Origin: Streptomyces mangrovisoli
GTDB lineage: Bacteria; Actinomycetota; Actinomycetes; Streptomycetales; Streptomycetaceae
DNA: 42,450 bases
Assembly: GCF_000974985.2 (NCBI RefSeq)
Contig: NZ_LAVA02000062.1
Span: 1-42,450 of the forward strand
Reading direction: 5' to 3'
The translations under genes and the position numbers were made by a program. Shown here in pieces: positions 8,624-16,845 of the stretch. The stretch's first letter is position 1. Every line of letters begins with the position of its first letter. The notes under the pieces were generated by a model, which saw nothing but the letters and a program-made list of their open reading frames with translations, was not told where the DNA came from and did no database searches.

Positions 8624-10180
8624 GTGCACCGTTTTCCTTCCGTCGAGGCGCAGGTCGCCGCCGAGCTGGCCGAGGTGCGGCCGGATCTGCTGCCCGCGTA
8701 CACGGACGGGCTGCCCGGCGCCCGTTGCGCCGTGCTGACCCGGCTGTGGCGCGGGCTCGCCCATGAGCCGCTGCCGTGGGTGACCCGCAGGGTCGAGGAG
8801 GCGCGGGGGCTCGCGCTGCGGCTCGCCGACGGCCGGTCGCTGCACGGCCCCCGGGCGGATCCTTACGCGACCGGCGACCTGGTGGGCGCGGTCCTGCTCG
8901 ACGGGGTGGCGTACGCGGACCCGGCGCGGCTGATGACGGACCTGCGGGTGCCGCACGGCGCCGGGTTCGCCGCCGAACTGGCGCACAGCGTGGCGTCGTC
9001 GGCGCTGTCCCGGGCGAACCAGCCGGCCGGCGTCGCGCCCTGGCCGGGTGCCGGCCGGGACTGGGAGTGGGAGCAGCGGGTCGTGGACGGGCATCCGTTC
9101 CACCCCGGGTGCCGTTCCCGGATCGGCTTCTCGGTGGCCGAGCAGCTCGCCTACGGCCCCGAGCACCGGCCGGTCGTCGCCCTGGGAGCGGTGGCCGCGC
9201 CCGAGGAGGACTGCCTGGTGTCGGGGGTGTGGCCGGAGCATCTGCGCGACGGTGGACGGCTGTTGATCCCGGTACACCCCTGGCAGGCGGCCCACGTGCT
9301 GAAGCAGCCGACCGACACCGGGCGGCCCGCCGGGGGCGAAGCGGGCGGCGGGGGCCTCTCCGCGCATCCGTTGATGTCGTTGCGTACGCTCGCGCTCCCC
9401 GGGGGGACGCACGTGAAGACCGCGCTGAGCGCCCGGTTGACGTCGTCGGTCAGGGACATCTCGGTCGGTTCGGTACAAGCGTCCGCCGTGCTCTCGGAGT
9501 TCGGCGAGGTGCTGGCCGCGCGCTCCGGCGGACTGCTGCACGTCACCCGCACGCTGGGTGCGGCCACCACGGGCTCCCCCGACCTCGCGGCCGTACTGCG
9601 CGAGTCTCCGCAGGCGTACGCGGGGGCGGGCGAGCACGTGGTGCCGGTGGCCGCCCTCGCCACCACCGAACTCCCGCGATCGGGGGCCTGGTTGGCGGAC
9701 TTCACGCGGCTCGCGCTGACGGCGGGGCTGCGACTGCTCGAACTGGGCGCGGCGCTGGAGGCGCACGGCCAGAACCTGCTGGTGGTGCTCTCCGGCACCG
9801 GGCGGCCGCTGCGGCTGGTCTACCGCGATCTGGCCGACATCCGGGTCAGCCCGGCCCGGCTCGCCGCACACGGCATCGAGGTGCCGCGGCTGCCGGAGCG
9901 GATCGTCACGGACGACGTACGGGCCCTGCGGCGCAAGCTGTTCGGCTCGCTGGTGGCGGGCGCGCTGGCGACCACGGCCGCTTCGGGACCGGCGCTGCGC
10001 GCGGCGCTCGCCGCCGTGGCGGGCGATCTGCCGCGCACCCCCGATCTCGCCGCGCTGCTCGAAGAGCCGCTGCCCGTCAAGGCGTTGACGCTGATGCGGC
10101 TGTCGCCGGACGTCCCCGGCGACCAGTGGACGACGCTGCCCAACCCGCTCGTTTTGAAGCCGGACGCCTTCGATCACTAG
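8624..10180 (+). CDS. IucA/IucC-type siderophore synthetase (second)
   Basis: The 518-aa synthetase belongs to the same family as its divergent neighbour. Visible marks are VVDGHPFHPGCRSRIGFSV, LIPVHPWQAAHVL, HVKTALSARLTSSVRDIS, LEAHGQNLLVVLSG and LVYRDLADIRVS. It lacks the extended C-terminus of the longest members. I chose GTG at 8624 because GAGGAG lies 7 bp upstream; an earlier start at 8501 runs through the 18-bp repeat. It appears to start an operon with the VWA gene 9 bp downstream. Lysine/ornithine N-hydroxylase, decarboxylase and acetyltransferase genes that usually accompany such enzymes are absent. Confidence 0.87.
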   Translation: MHRFPSVEAQVAAELAEVRPDLLPAYTDGLPGARCAVLTRLWRGLAHEPLPWVTRRVEEARGLALRLADGRSLHGPRADPYATGDLVGAVLLDGVAYADPARLMTDLRVPHGAGFAAELAHSVASSALSRANQPAGVAPWPGAGRDWEWEQRVVDGHPFHPGCRSRIGFSVAEQLAYGPEHRPVVALGAVAAPEEDCLVSGVWPEHLRDGGRLLIPVHPWQAAHVLKQPTDTGRPAGGEAGGGGLSAHPLMSLRTLALPGGTHVKTALSARLTSSVRDISVGSVQASAVLSEFGEVLAARSGGLLHVTRTLGAATTGSPDLAAVLRESPQAYAGAGEHVVPVAALATTELPRSGAWLADFTRLALTAGLRLLELGAALEAHGQNLLVVLSGTGRPLRLVYRDLADIRVSPARLAAHGIEVPRLPERIVTDDVRALRRKLFGSLVAGALATTAASGPALRAALAAVAGDLPRTPDLAALLEEPLPVKALTLMRLSPDVPGDQWTTLPNPLVLKPDAFDH

Positions 10181-10189
10181 GATCCGGCG

Positions 10190-11452
10190 ATGATCAGAAC
10201 ACAACGGCTGGCGGCGGGCGTCTGCGCCCTGCTCGCCGCCCTGACGGCCGGGCTCGCGTTCCCTGCCACGGCGACCGCCGACGAGACGGACACGCAGGCA
10301 GCCCCCAAGGTCGAACTCGTCCTGGACGTCAGCGGTTCGATGAGCGCCCGGGACATCGACGGCGGCAGCCGGATGGCGGCGGCGAAGCAGGCGTTCGACG
10401 AGGTGCTCGACGCCACGCCGGAGGGTGTGCAGCTCGGCATACGCACCCTCGGCGCCAACTACCACGGCAACGACCGCAAGACGGGGTGCAAGGACACCGC
10501 TCAGCTCTACCCGGTGGGCACGCTGGACCGCACCGAGGCGAAGACCGCGGTGGCGACGCTGTCACCCACCGGCTGGACGCCGATCGGACCGGCCCTGGAG
10601 AAGGCGGCCGACGACCTCCAAGGCGGTGACGGCACCCGCCGTATCGTCCTGATCAGCGACGGCGAGGACACCTGCCAGCCGCTGGACCCGTGCGAAGTGG
10701 CCCGGGAGATAGCCGCGAAGGGCGTCGGGCTGACCATCGACACCCTCGGCCTGGTCCCGGACGCCAAGACCCGCGAGCAGCTCAGCTGTATCGCGGACGC
10801 CACCGGCGGCACCTACACGGACGTGCAGCACAAGAAGGAACTCAGCGACCGCGTGGGCCAGTTGGTGGATCGCGCGGCCGACCCGGTGGTCACCCCGGTG
10901 GCCACCGAGGGCACCGGCCAGTGCTCCGACGCGCCCTCGCTGAAGTCCGGCCTGTACACGGACCGCGAGGAGTTCGGCCAGCAGCGCTGGTACAAGGTGG
11001 AGGTCAACCCCGGCCAGGAGCTGCGCGCTTCGGTCAGCGTCGCCGACGACCGGGCGGTCAACCCGTCGTACGGCGTGCTGCTGCGGGCGGTGACCCAGCA
11101 CGGCCGGGAGATCGTGCGCGGCGAGGCGGACGGTGACGGCCGTACCGACGTCGTCTCGACGGGCCTGCGCTACCCGAAGGCGGAGGGCGACGACGACACG
11201 CCCGCCGAGACGGTGTGCCTGGAGGTCACCAACTCCTTCTCCCCCGCCACGGGGGTGAAGACCACGCCGGGTCTCCCGCTGGAGATGACCGTGGACGTGG
11301 TGGACGGCCCGGACCAGGCGAGCGACGTGGCCTCCTTCGGCCTCGGCCGGGGCTGGTGGCTGCTGGGCGCCCTGGTGCTGACCGGCTTCGTCGCCGGTCT
11401 GCTGTGGGGCTGGGTGTCGCGCTGGCGGGTCGCGGTCTGGAGGACCAACTGA
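10190..11452 (+). CDS. Secreted, membrane-anchored VWA-domain protein
   Basis: The 420-aa protein has an N-terminal signal peptide (AAGVCALLAALTAGLAFPATATA). A VWA domain follows with the MIDAS motif DVSGS at residues 46-50, a later SPTGWTPIG threonine and ISDGEDTC aspartate. A beta-rich extracellular region leads to a C-terminal membrane helix (WWLLGALVLTGFVAGLLWGW) with a short basic tail. Paired cysteines in the VWA part (GCKD, DTCQPLDPCE, LSCIAD) suggest disulfides outside the cell. It starts 9 bp after the siderophore synthetase and its stop overlaps the next start, so it is the middle gene of a likely operon. Its ligand is unknown. Confidence 0.88.
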   Translation: MIRTQRLAAGVCALLAALTAGLAFPATATADETDTQAAPKVELVLDVSGSMSARDIDGGSRMAAAKQAFDEVLDATPEGVQLGIRTLGANYHGNDRKTGCKDTAQLYPVGTLDRTEAKTAVATLSPTGWTPIGPALEKAADDLQGGDGTRRIVLISDGEDTCQPLDPCEVAREIAAKGVGLTIDTLGLVPDAKTREQLSCIADATGGTYTDVQHKKELSDRVGQLVDRAADPVVTPVATEGTGQCSDAPSLKSGLYTDREEFGQQRWYKVEVNPGQELRASVSVADDRAVNPSYGVLLRAVTQHGREIVRGEADGDGRTDVVSTGLRYPKAEGDDDTPAETVCLEVTNSFSPATGVKTTPGLPLEMTVDVVDGPDQASDVASFGLGRGWWLLGALVLTGFVAGLLWGWVSRWRVAVWRTN

Positions 11453-12279
11453 TGAAGTTCACAAGAATCCTGGGCACGGCCCTGCTGGCCGTCGGGCTGG
11501 CGGCGGGTCCCGCCGTCGCCGACTCCTCCCCTTCCGCGTCGCCGAGTTCGTCGGACGACTCCAAGGCGCCCACCGAGGCGGGTACGTCGTTCCGTACGGC
11601 GGCGGAGATGGACCAGGGCGTCGACGCCACCGCCGGCGCCTCCACGGGTGACTACCTGTACTGGTCGTTCGCCGCCGACGCGGGCCAGCGCCCCACCGTC
11701 AAGGCGACGGTCGACCTGCCGGACAAGCACACCGCGCAGACCTGGCAGATCGACGTGTACGACGGGCTGCGGCGCCGCCAGGCCTGCCAGTACGGCGCGC
11801 AGACCCGCGCGGCGGCCGAGGGCGCGACCTCGGTCGAACTGACCTGTGTCCTGCGCACGGTGCGGGCCTGGTCCGAGCAGTGGTCCGACGACCCGCTGCC
11901 GGGCACGTACTACATCCGGCTGACCGTCGTGGATCTCGCCGACTCCGACCTGGGCCTCCCGGTGAGCGCCAAGGTCCATGTCGACTCCAAGGACGTCGGC
12001 GGCTCGGCCGCGGTGGACGGCTCGCTGGCGAAGCCGCTGGTGCCGGGCATCGCGGTCACGTCGGCGTCCGGGGACGACGACTCCGCGGACGAGGACTCCT
12101 CCACCAAGGGCGCGGTGCTCTCCGCGATCGAGCCCGACGACGGCTGGTCCTCCGGCTGGTGGTCCGACCGCTGGGTGTGGACCGGCATCGGCGGCGTCCT
12201 CGCCGCGCTCGCGGGCATCGGCGGCTACGCGCTGACCCGCGGGCACGGGCGGCCGTACCGGGTGCCGCCGGGCGCGTGA
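11452..12279 (+). CDS. Membrane-anchored partner of the VWA protein, function unknown
   Basis: The 275-aa protein has a signal peptide (ILGTALLAVGLAAGPAVA) and a serine-rich linker. A beta-rich domain contains WQIDVYDGLRRRQACQYGAQ and GTYYIRLTVVDLAD, followed by an acidic DDDSADEDSS stretch. A C-terminal membrane helix (WTGIGGVLAALAGIGGYALT) ends the protein. ATG at 11452 overlaps the VWA stop (TGATG), so production of the two is coupled and they probably work together at the cell surface. The region around 11645-11960 resembles the part of the VWA protein beyond its VWA domain, so the two may share a domain type. I do not recognise a named family. Confidence 0.75.
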   Translation: MKFTRILGTALLAVGLAAGPAVADSSPSASPSSSDDSKAPTEAGTSFRTAAEMDQGVDATAGASTGDYLYWSFAADAGQRPTVKATVDLPDKHTAQTWQIDVYDGLRRRQACQYGAQTRAAAEGATSVELTCVLRTVRAWSEQWSDDPLPGTYYIRLTVVDLADSDLGLPVSAKVHVDSKDVGGSAAVDGSLAKPLVPGIAVTSASGDDDSADEDSSTKGAVLSAIEPDDGWSSGWWSDRWVWTGIGGVLAALAGIGGYALTRGHGRPYRVPPGA

Positions 12280-12286
12280 CGCCGTA

Positions 12287-12314
12287 GTCCGACGGGTCCT
12301 ACGAACTGTCGGAC
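12287..12314. terminator. Short inverted repeat after the VWA operon
   Basis: GTCCGAC (12287-12293) and GTCGGAC (12308-12314) form a 7-bp stem around a 14-base loop, 8 bp after the stop. There is no T-run, as is usual in Streptomyces. Confidence 0.45.
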
Positions 12315-12367
12315 GACACACAGGGGCCGACCTGCAGGGGCCGGCGCACAGGGGCCGTCGCATCGAC

Positions 12368-12445
12368 CGATGCGGCGGCCCTTCTTCGATGCGGCCGCCC
12401 TTCGCGATGCGGCTGCCGTTCGCCGATGGGGCGCCGCCCGCGTCA
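12368..12445. repeat. 18-19-bp degenerate repeat beside the HxlR gene 3' end
   Basis: Units beginning CGATGCGG or CGATGGGG start at 12368, 12387, 12405 and 12424. The series runs up to the stop codon of the minus-strand regulator gene at 12443. It lies between two convergent genes and contains no reading frame of its own. Confidence 0.6.
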
Positions 12446-13075
12446 CCCGTCGCGCAGCGCCTTGGCGAGGGTGCCCTCGCCGGTCACCTCGACCCGGCCC
12501 GTCCGCGTCGCCTCGCGGAGGCTCAACTCCCCTCGCCCGACGGCCTCGCAGGTCGCCGGGTCGAGGGTGAGCCGGGCGTCCGGGGCGGCGGGGGCGGGCC
12601 CGTCGCCGTAGACCGGGCCCTCGGCCGCCCCGACGTGGACGTGGAACTCGCCTTCCTGCAGGCCGACTTCGACCAGTCCCCGGCCCTCGCGCTCCAGGTC
12701 CCGCAGCAGCGGGAGCGCGAACCAGTGCGCCCGCACCGCGTCCGTGGGCCGCCGCTCGCCCAGCTCGGCCGCGCCCCACTCCCCCAGCGCCTGCACGACG
12801 GGCAGCAACCGCCGCCCGCGCTCGCTGAGTTCGTAGACGTGCGCGACGCCCGGCGGGGGCAGCCGGCGCCGGGTCGCCAGTCCGTCGCGCTCCATGTCCT
12901 TCAGCCGCGAGGCGAGCACGTCCGTGCTGACGCCCGGCAGATCGGCGTGCAGGTCCGTGTAGCGGCGGGGCCCTGCGAGCAGCTCCCGGACGATCAGCAG
13001 GGTCCAGCGGTCGCCCACGACGTCGAGGGCGCGGGCGGCGGAGCAGTACTGGTCGTAGCTTCGGCGAGGTGGCAT
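12443..13075 (-). CDS. HxlR-family regulator with C-terminal SCP2-like domain
   Basis: In this 210-aa protein residues 1-100 form an HxlR winged helix: YDQYCSAARALDVVGDRWTL, ELLAGPRRYTDLHADLPGVS, LASRLKDMERDGLATRRRLP. The C-terminal half (LTLDPATCEAVGRGELSLREA) looks like the SCP2/sterol-carrier-type pocket found in many actinobacterial regulators of this class. Two palindromes centred 21 bp apart lie between it and the divergent aminotransferase, so it probably controls itself and that gene. ATG at 13075 begins the recognisable domain; reading further upstream gives only shadow sequence. Confidence 0.85.
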   Translation of the reverse strand: MPPRRSYDQYCSAARALDVVGDRWTLLIVRELLAGPRRYTDLHADLPGVSTDVLASRLKDMERDGLATRRRLPPPGVAHVYELSERGRRLLPVVQALGEWGAAELGERRPTDAVRAHWFALPLLRDLEREGRGLVEVGLQEGEFHVHVGAAEGPVYGDGPAPAAPDARLTLDPATCEAVGRGELSLREATRTGRVEVTGEGTLAKALRDG

Positions 13076-13097
13076 GCGACGCAGTCTAGACAAGACG

Positions 13098-13133
13098 TTG
13101 GACTTTCCAAGCTCGGACTTGGTAAAACCAAGT
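13098..13133. promoter_or_regulatory. Paired palindromic operators between the HxlR and aminotransferase genes
   Basis: TTGGACTTTCCAA (13098-13110) is a 5-bp dyad around three bases. ACTTGGTAAAACCAAGT (13117-13133) is a perfect 7-bp dyad around three bases. Their centres (13104 and 13125) are 21 bp apart. They fill the AT-rich part of an 87-bp divergent promoter region, as expected for HxlR autoregulation. Confidence 0.65.
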
Positions 13134-13162
13134 AACACCAGATACCGGAGGGGAATCGGCGC

Positions 13163-14371
13163 ATGGAGTTCCGGCAGTCGAGCAAACTGAGCGAGGTCTG
13201 CTACGAGATCCGCGGTCCGGTCATCGAGCAGGCGGACGCCCTGGAGGCGGCGGGCCACAGCGTGCTGCGCCTGAACACCGGCAATCCGGCGGCGTTCGGC
13301 TTCGAGGCGCCGGAGGAGATCCTCCAGGACATGATCCGGATGCTGCCGCAGGCGCACGGCTACACGGACTCGCGCGGGGTCCTCTCCGCCCGCCGGGCCG
13401 TGGCGCAGCGCTACCAGAGCCTGGGCCTGGAGGTCGGCGTCGACGACGTGTTCCTCGGCAACGGCGTCTCCGAACTGGTGTCGATGGCGGTGCAGGCGCT
13501 GATCGAGGACGGCGACGAGATCCTCATCCCCGCACCGGACTTCCCGCTGTGGACGGCGGTCACCACGCTGGCCGGCGGCAAGGCGGTGCACTACCTCTGC
13601 GACGAACAGGCCGAGTGGTACCCGGACCTGGACGACATGGCCTCGAAGATCACCGACCGGACCAAGGCCGTCGTCATCATCAACCCCAACAACCCCACGG
13701 GCGCGGTCTATCCGAAGGAGATCGTCGAGGGCATCCTCGATCTCGCCCGCCGGCACGGGCTCATGGTGTTCGCCGACGAGATCTACGACCAGATCCTGTA
13801 CGACGACGCCGTGCACCACTCCGCCGCCGCGCTCGCCCCCGACCTGGTCGTGCTGACCTTCTGCGGGCTGTCGAAGACCTACCGGGTGGCGGGCTTCCGC
13901 TCCGGCTGGCTGGTGGTGACCGGCCCCCGGCAGCACGCGCGCGACTATCTGGAGGGGCTGACCATGCTCGCCTCCATGCGGCTGTGCGCCAACGCGCCCG
14001 CGCAGTACGCCATCCAGGCCGCGCTCGGCGGCCGCCAGTCCATCCGCGAACTGACCGCGCCCGGCGGCAGGCTGCACGAACAGCGCACGGTGGTCTGGGA
14101 GAAGCTCAACGAGATCCCCGGCGTGTCGTGCGTGAAGCCGAAGGGCGCGCTGTACGCCTTCCCGCGCATCGACCCCAAGGTGCACCCGATCCACGACGAC
14201 GAGAAGTTCGTCCTGGACCTGCTGCTGCGGGAGAAGATCCAGGTCGTCCAGGGCACCGGCTTCAACTGGCCGACGCCCGACCACTTCCGCATCCTGACCC
14301 TGCCGCACGCGGACGACCTGGAGGCGGCGATCGGGCGCATCGGGCGGTTCCTGAGCGGGTACCGGCAGTAG
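13163..14371 (+). CDS. PLP-dependent class I/II aminotransferase (AlaA-like)
   Basis: The 402-aa fold-type I aminotransferase has the family marks NPNNPTG at 174-180, DEIYDQI near 205 and the likely PLP lysine K238 in GLSKTYRVAGFRSGW. The terminal FRILTLPHADDLEAA carries the substrate arginine. The pattern is closest to alanine/aspartate aminotransferases of the AlaA type (RQSSKLSEVCYEIRGP start, MLASMRLCANAPAQYAIQ), which make alanine from pyruvate and glutamate. ATG at 13163 follows GGAGGGG. It is divergent from the HxlR regulator that probably controls it. Confidence 0.88.
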   Translation: MEFRQSSKLSEVCYEIRGPVIEQADALEAAGHSVLRLNTGNPAAFGFEAPEEILQDMIRMLPQAHGYTDSRGVLSARRAVAQRYQSLGLEVGVDDVFLGNGVSELVSMAVQALIEDGDEILIPAPDFPLWTAVTTLAGGKAVHYLCDEQAEWYPDLDDMASKITDRTKAVVIINPNNPTGAVYPKEIVEGILDLARRHGLMVFADEIYDQILYDDAVHHSAAALAPDLVVLTFCGLSKTYRVAGFRSGWLVVTGPRQHARDYLEGLTMLASMRLCANAPAQYAIQAALGGRQSIRELTAPGGRLHEQRTVVWEKLNEIPGVSCVKPKGALYAFPRIDPKVHPIHDDEKFVLDLLLREKIQVVQGTGFNWPTPDHFRILTLPHADDLEAAIGRIGRFLSGYRQ

Positions 14372-14392
14372 CCCGGACGTACCCTGTGCCCC

Positions 14393-14992
14393 ATGGGTGA
14401 TCTTTTCCTGGTTCGGCACGGCGAGACCGAGTGGTCGCGATCCGGACGGCACACCGGCTGGACGGACGTGCCGCTCACCGAGCGCGGCCGGGAGGAGGCG
14501 CGCCGCCTGGTGCCGCTGATCCGCTCGCACCGGATCGGGGCGGCGTTCGTCAGCCCCTCGCAGCGGGCGCGGGAGACCGCGCAGCTGATCGGGGTGGACG
14601 ACGCACGGGTCGACACCGACCTGCGGGAGTGGGACTACGGCGGCTACGAGGGCGTCACCACGATGGAGATCCAGCGCTCGCGGCCCGGGTGGTTCCTCTT
14701 CGACGACGGGGTCGCACCCGGACCGCCCGAGCACCCCGGGGAGACCCCGGCGCAGGTCGGGGAGCGCGCCGACCGGATGCTGGGCAAGGTCGACGCGGCG
14801 CTCGCCAACACCGAGGGCGTCGTGCTGCTGGTGGCGCACGGGCACTTCCTGCGGGTGCTGACGGCCCGGCGGCTGGGGCTCGCGCCGTCGGCGGGCGCGC
14901 ACTTCCTGCTGGCGACCGGAACGCTGTGCCGGCTGAGCACCGAGCACGGGCGGCCGGTGATCGCCGGCTGGAATGTCAGACCCACGCCGTAA
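14393..14992 (+). CDS. Histidine phosphatase superfamily protein
   Basis: The 199-aa phosphoglycerate-mutase-like phosphatase has the catalytic RHGETEW at 8-14, the SPSQRARETAQ arginine, the acid residue in LREWDYGGYEG and the second histidine in LLVAHGHFLRVL. The substrate cannot be told from sequence. It begins 21 bp after the aminotransferase, so the two are probably co-transcribed. Confidence 0.88.
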   Translation: MGDLFLVRHGETEWSRSGRHTGWTDVPLTERGREEARRLVPLIRSHRIGAAFVSPSQRARETAQLIGVDDARVDTDLREWDYGGYEGVTTMEIQRSRPGWFLFDDGVAPGPPEHPGETPAQVGERADRMLGKVDAALANTEGVVLLVAHGHFLRVLTARRLGLAPSAGAHFLLATGTLCRLSTEHGRPVIAGWNVRPTP

Positions 14993-15094
14993 CCTCGAAG
15001 AGGCCGTCGGGGGACGGCTCGGGACCGGCCCGACGCGCGAGCGGACGGGGCCTTCGCGGCGGGCGCTCCCGGGGACGACGGGGAGGTGCACGCC

Positions 15095-16228
15095 ATGACA
15101 CGACCGCCGACCGCCACGCAGTGGCGCGTCATCGACGCGGCCGATCCGGTGACGGGGCTGCTGCGGGGGACGCCGGCGCAGCTCGCCGCGCTGGTGCGGC
15201 GGGGCCTCGCCTTCCGCCATCCGCGACCGCCGCACGACCACTTCCTGACGCCTGCGGGACATCGGATCCGGGAGGCGGGTCCCTCGAACGCCGCGGCGGG
15301 GGGTGAGGCGCCCGGGTCCCGGGCGGACCCGCGCGCGACGGCCGGAACGGGCGGCCGGGCCCGCACGGACGGCCCGCACCACTCCGACACCCTCGACGCA
15401 CACGGCACGGAAGCGCTCTGGACGCAGGACACCGAAGCCGCGGGTACGCACGGCGCCGCGGCGGGCGGCGCCCGGACCGGCGGCCGGACCACCCCGCACG
15501 CGGACGAGCGCGCCGCGGGCGAAGCGATCCGGGACCAGGGCGGCGGGGGCGGCCGACCCGGTGGCGGCGCGTGGCCTGGCGAGGGCGGTCGGTCCGGCGG
15601 CGGTGACCGGCCCGGTGCCGGTGATCGGTCCGGCGGGAGCGACCGGTCCGGCGGGGGCGGTCGGTCCGGGGGCAGCGCATGGCCTGACAGGAGCGGTCGG
15701 TCCGGCGGCGGTGACCGGCCCAGTGCCGGTGATCGGCCCGGCGGGAGCGACCGGTCCGGTGGCGGCGCGCGGTCCGGCGGGGGCGGGCGGTCCGGCGGCG
15801 GTGACCGGCCCGGGGGCGGCGAGCGCGGTGTGTTCGCGGCGCGTGTCGGTGGTGAAGACGGTGGGGGCGACGGGCCCGGGCGGGTGCGGGAGGTGTACAG
15901 CGCCTGGCAGGGGCTGCTCGAACTGCGCCGGATGACCAATCCGGACGGCGCCACGGACCGGCCCTGCGGCTGGGAACGGACGCATCTGATGCGGGCGGCC
16001 GCGCTCGCCCTGGAGGCGGCCGGGCACCGTCCCGCCGGAGCCGACGGCGACGACGGATACCGGGTGCGCGCCACACCGCAGCCGGAGGCGGTCGCCGTGC
16101 ACGCGCCCACGGTCGAGGCGCTGCGGGCCTGCGCCGCCACCCTGGAGAGCGCGGGCTGGCAGACCGGGGAGCACGCGGAGCCGCGCGGCAGAACGCGCTA
16201 TCTCCTGGCATCGCCGCGCCGGGCCTGA
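15095..16228 (+). CDS. Hypothetical protein with a long Gly/Ser/Arg/Asp repeat linker
   Basis: The 377-aa protein has a short N-terminal domain (QWRVIDAADPVTGLLRGTPAQLAALVRRGLAFRHP, then FLTPAGHRIRE) that looks like a small winged-helix or substrate-recognition unit. A C-terminal domain of about 110 aa (VREVYSAWQGLLELRRM to TRYLLASPRRA) follows. About 200 residues of low-complexity linker separate them, including two copies of a 36-residue Gly/Ser/Arg/Asp repeat. I do not recognise the family. ATG at 15095 is chosen because GGGAGG lies eight bases upstream. The linker has probably grown by slippage, since its DNA is a 108-bp tandem repeat. Confidence 0.6.
   Translation: MTRPPTATQWRVIDAADPVTGLLRGTPAQLAALVRRGLAFRHPRPPHDHFLTPAGHRIREAGPSNAAAGGEAPGSRADPRATAGTGGRARTDGPHHSDTLDAHGTEALWTQDTEAAGTHGAAAGGARTGGRTTPHADERAAGEAIRDQGGGGGRPGGGAWPGEGGRSGGGDRPGAGDRSGGSDRSGGGGRSGGSAWPDRSGRSGGGDRPSAGDRPGGSDRSGGGARSGGGGRSGGGDRPGGGERGVFAARVGGEDGGGDGPGRVREVYSAWQGLLELRRMTNPDGATDRPCGWERTHLMRAAALALEAAGHRPAGADGDDGYRVRATPQPEAVAVHAPTVEALRACAATLESAGWQTGEHAEPRGRTRYLLASPRRA
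15571..15826. repeat. 108-bp in-frame tandem repeat within a coding region
   Basis: Copy 1 begins at 15571 and copy 2 at 15679; a partial third trails to about 15826. Shorter blocks of GGTCGGTCCGGCGG recur inside. The period is a multiple of three, so the frame is kept and a 36-aa unit is repeated. Confidence 0.8.
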
Positions 16229-16321
16229 ACGCGTGCCAAGATCGGTTGCGAACCGGAACGACCTCAACATGAGCACACGCACGCGCCAACGGACGCGAGC
16301 CGTGCGCGAGAAGGGAAAGCC

Positions 16322-16744
16322 GTGGCCGAACCGTTTTCCGTCCGGGTGACCGTCCGAGGGTACGAGACGGACGTCCAGGGACATCTGAACCAGGCGGTGT
16401 ACCTCAACTACGCGGAGCACGCCCGCTGGACGCTGCTCAGGGCGGCCGGCGTCGGCCAGTCGCGGCTGATCTCCCGGGGCGTGGGTCCCGTGGCGCTGGA
16501 GACGACGATCCGGTACAAACGCGAACTGCTCGCGGGCGACGAGGTCGACGTGACCTGCGAGTTCGAGTGGAGCGGGGGCAAGGTGTTCCACATCCGGCAG
16601 GAGATCCGCAAGACGGACGGAACCGTGGCGGCCGAGATCGTCGCGACCGGCGGCGTGATGGACCTCGAACAGCGCAAGCTGGTCGCCGACCCGAGGGAGA
16701 TCTTCAAGGAACTGGCGGACGACCTCAGCCTGTTCGGGCTGTAG
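16322..16744 (+). CDS. 4HBT hot-dog acyl-CoA thioesterase
   Basis: The 140-aa hot-dog-fold thioesterase carries the family signature YETDVQGHLNQAVYLNYAEH, in which the aspartate is the likely catalytic residue. FEWSGGKVFHIRQEIRKTDG and EIVATGGVMDLEQRKL continue the fold. It probably hydrolyses an acyl-CoA in the cytosol; the chain specificity is unknown. GTG at 16322 follows GAGAAGGGAAAGCC. It stands alone and converges with the HxlR gene. Confidence 0.85.
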   Translation: MAEPFSVRVTVRGYETDVQGHLNQAVYLNYAEHARWTLLRAAGVGQSRLISRGVGPVALETTIRYKRELLAGDEVDVTCEFEWSGGKVFHIRQEIRKTDGTVAAEIVATGGVMDLEQRKLVADPREIFKELADDLSLFGL

Positions 16745-16769
16745 AGCCGGTCCGGGCGTCCCGGACCAC

Positions 16770-16845
16770 CCGGTCCCGCCCGGACCACCCAGTTCCGCCC
16801 GGGACGCCCGGTTCCGCCCGGGACGCCCGGACCTACCCGTCGACC
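16770..16845. repeat. 19-bp tandem repeat reaching the HxlR gene stop codon
   Basis: Units start at 16770, 16789, 16808 and 16827, exactly 19 bp apart. The middle two differ at one position (CCAGTTCCGCCCGGGACGC and CCGGTTCCGCCCGGGACGC). The last, most divergent unit contains the TAG (CTA on this strand) of the minus-strand gene ending at 16833. Confidence 0.75.

Noticed and set aside
12443..16591. A 1382-codon open frame on the minus strand
   Set aside because: Only the last 210 codons encode a recognisable protein (the HxlR regulator). The rest lies antisense to the aminotransferase, phosphatase and repeat-protein genes and is low-complexity Pro/Arg/Ala sequence, a GC-bias artefact.
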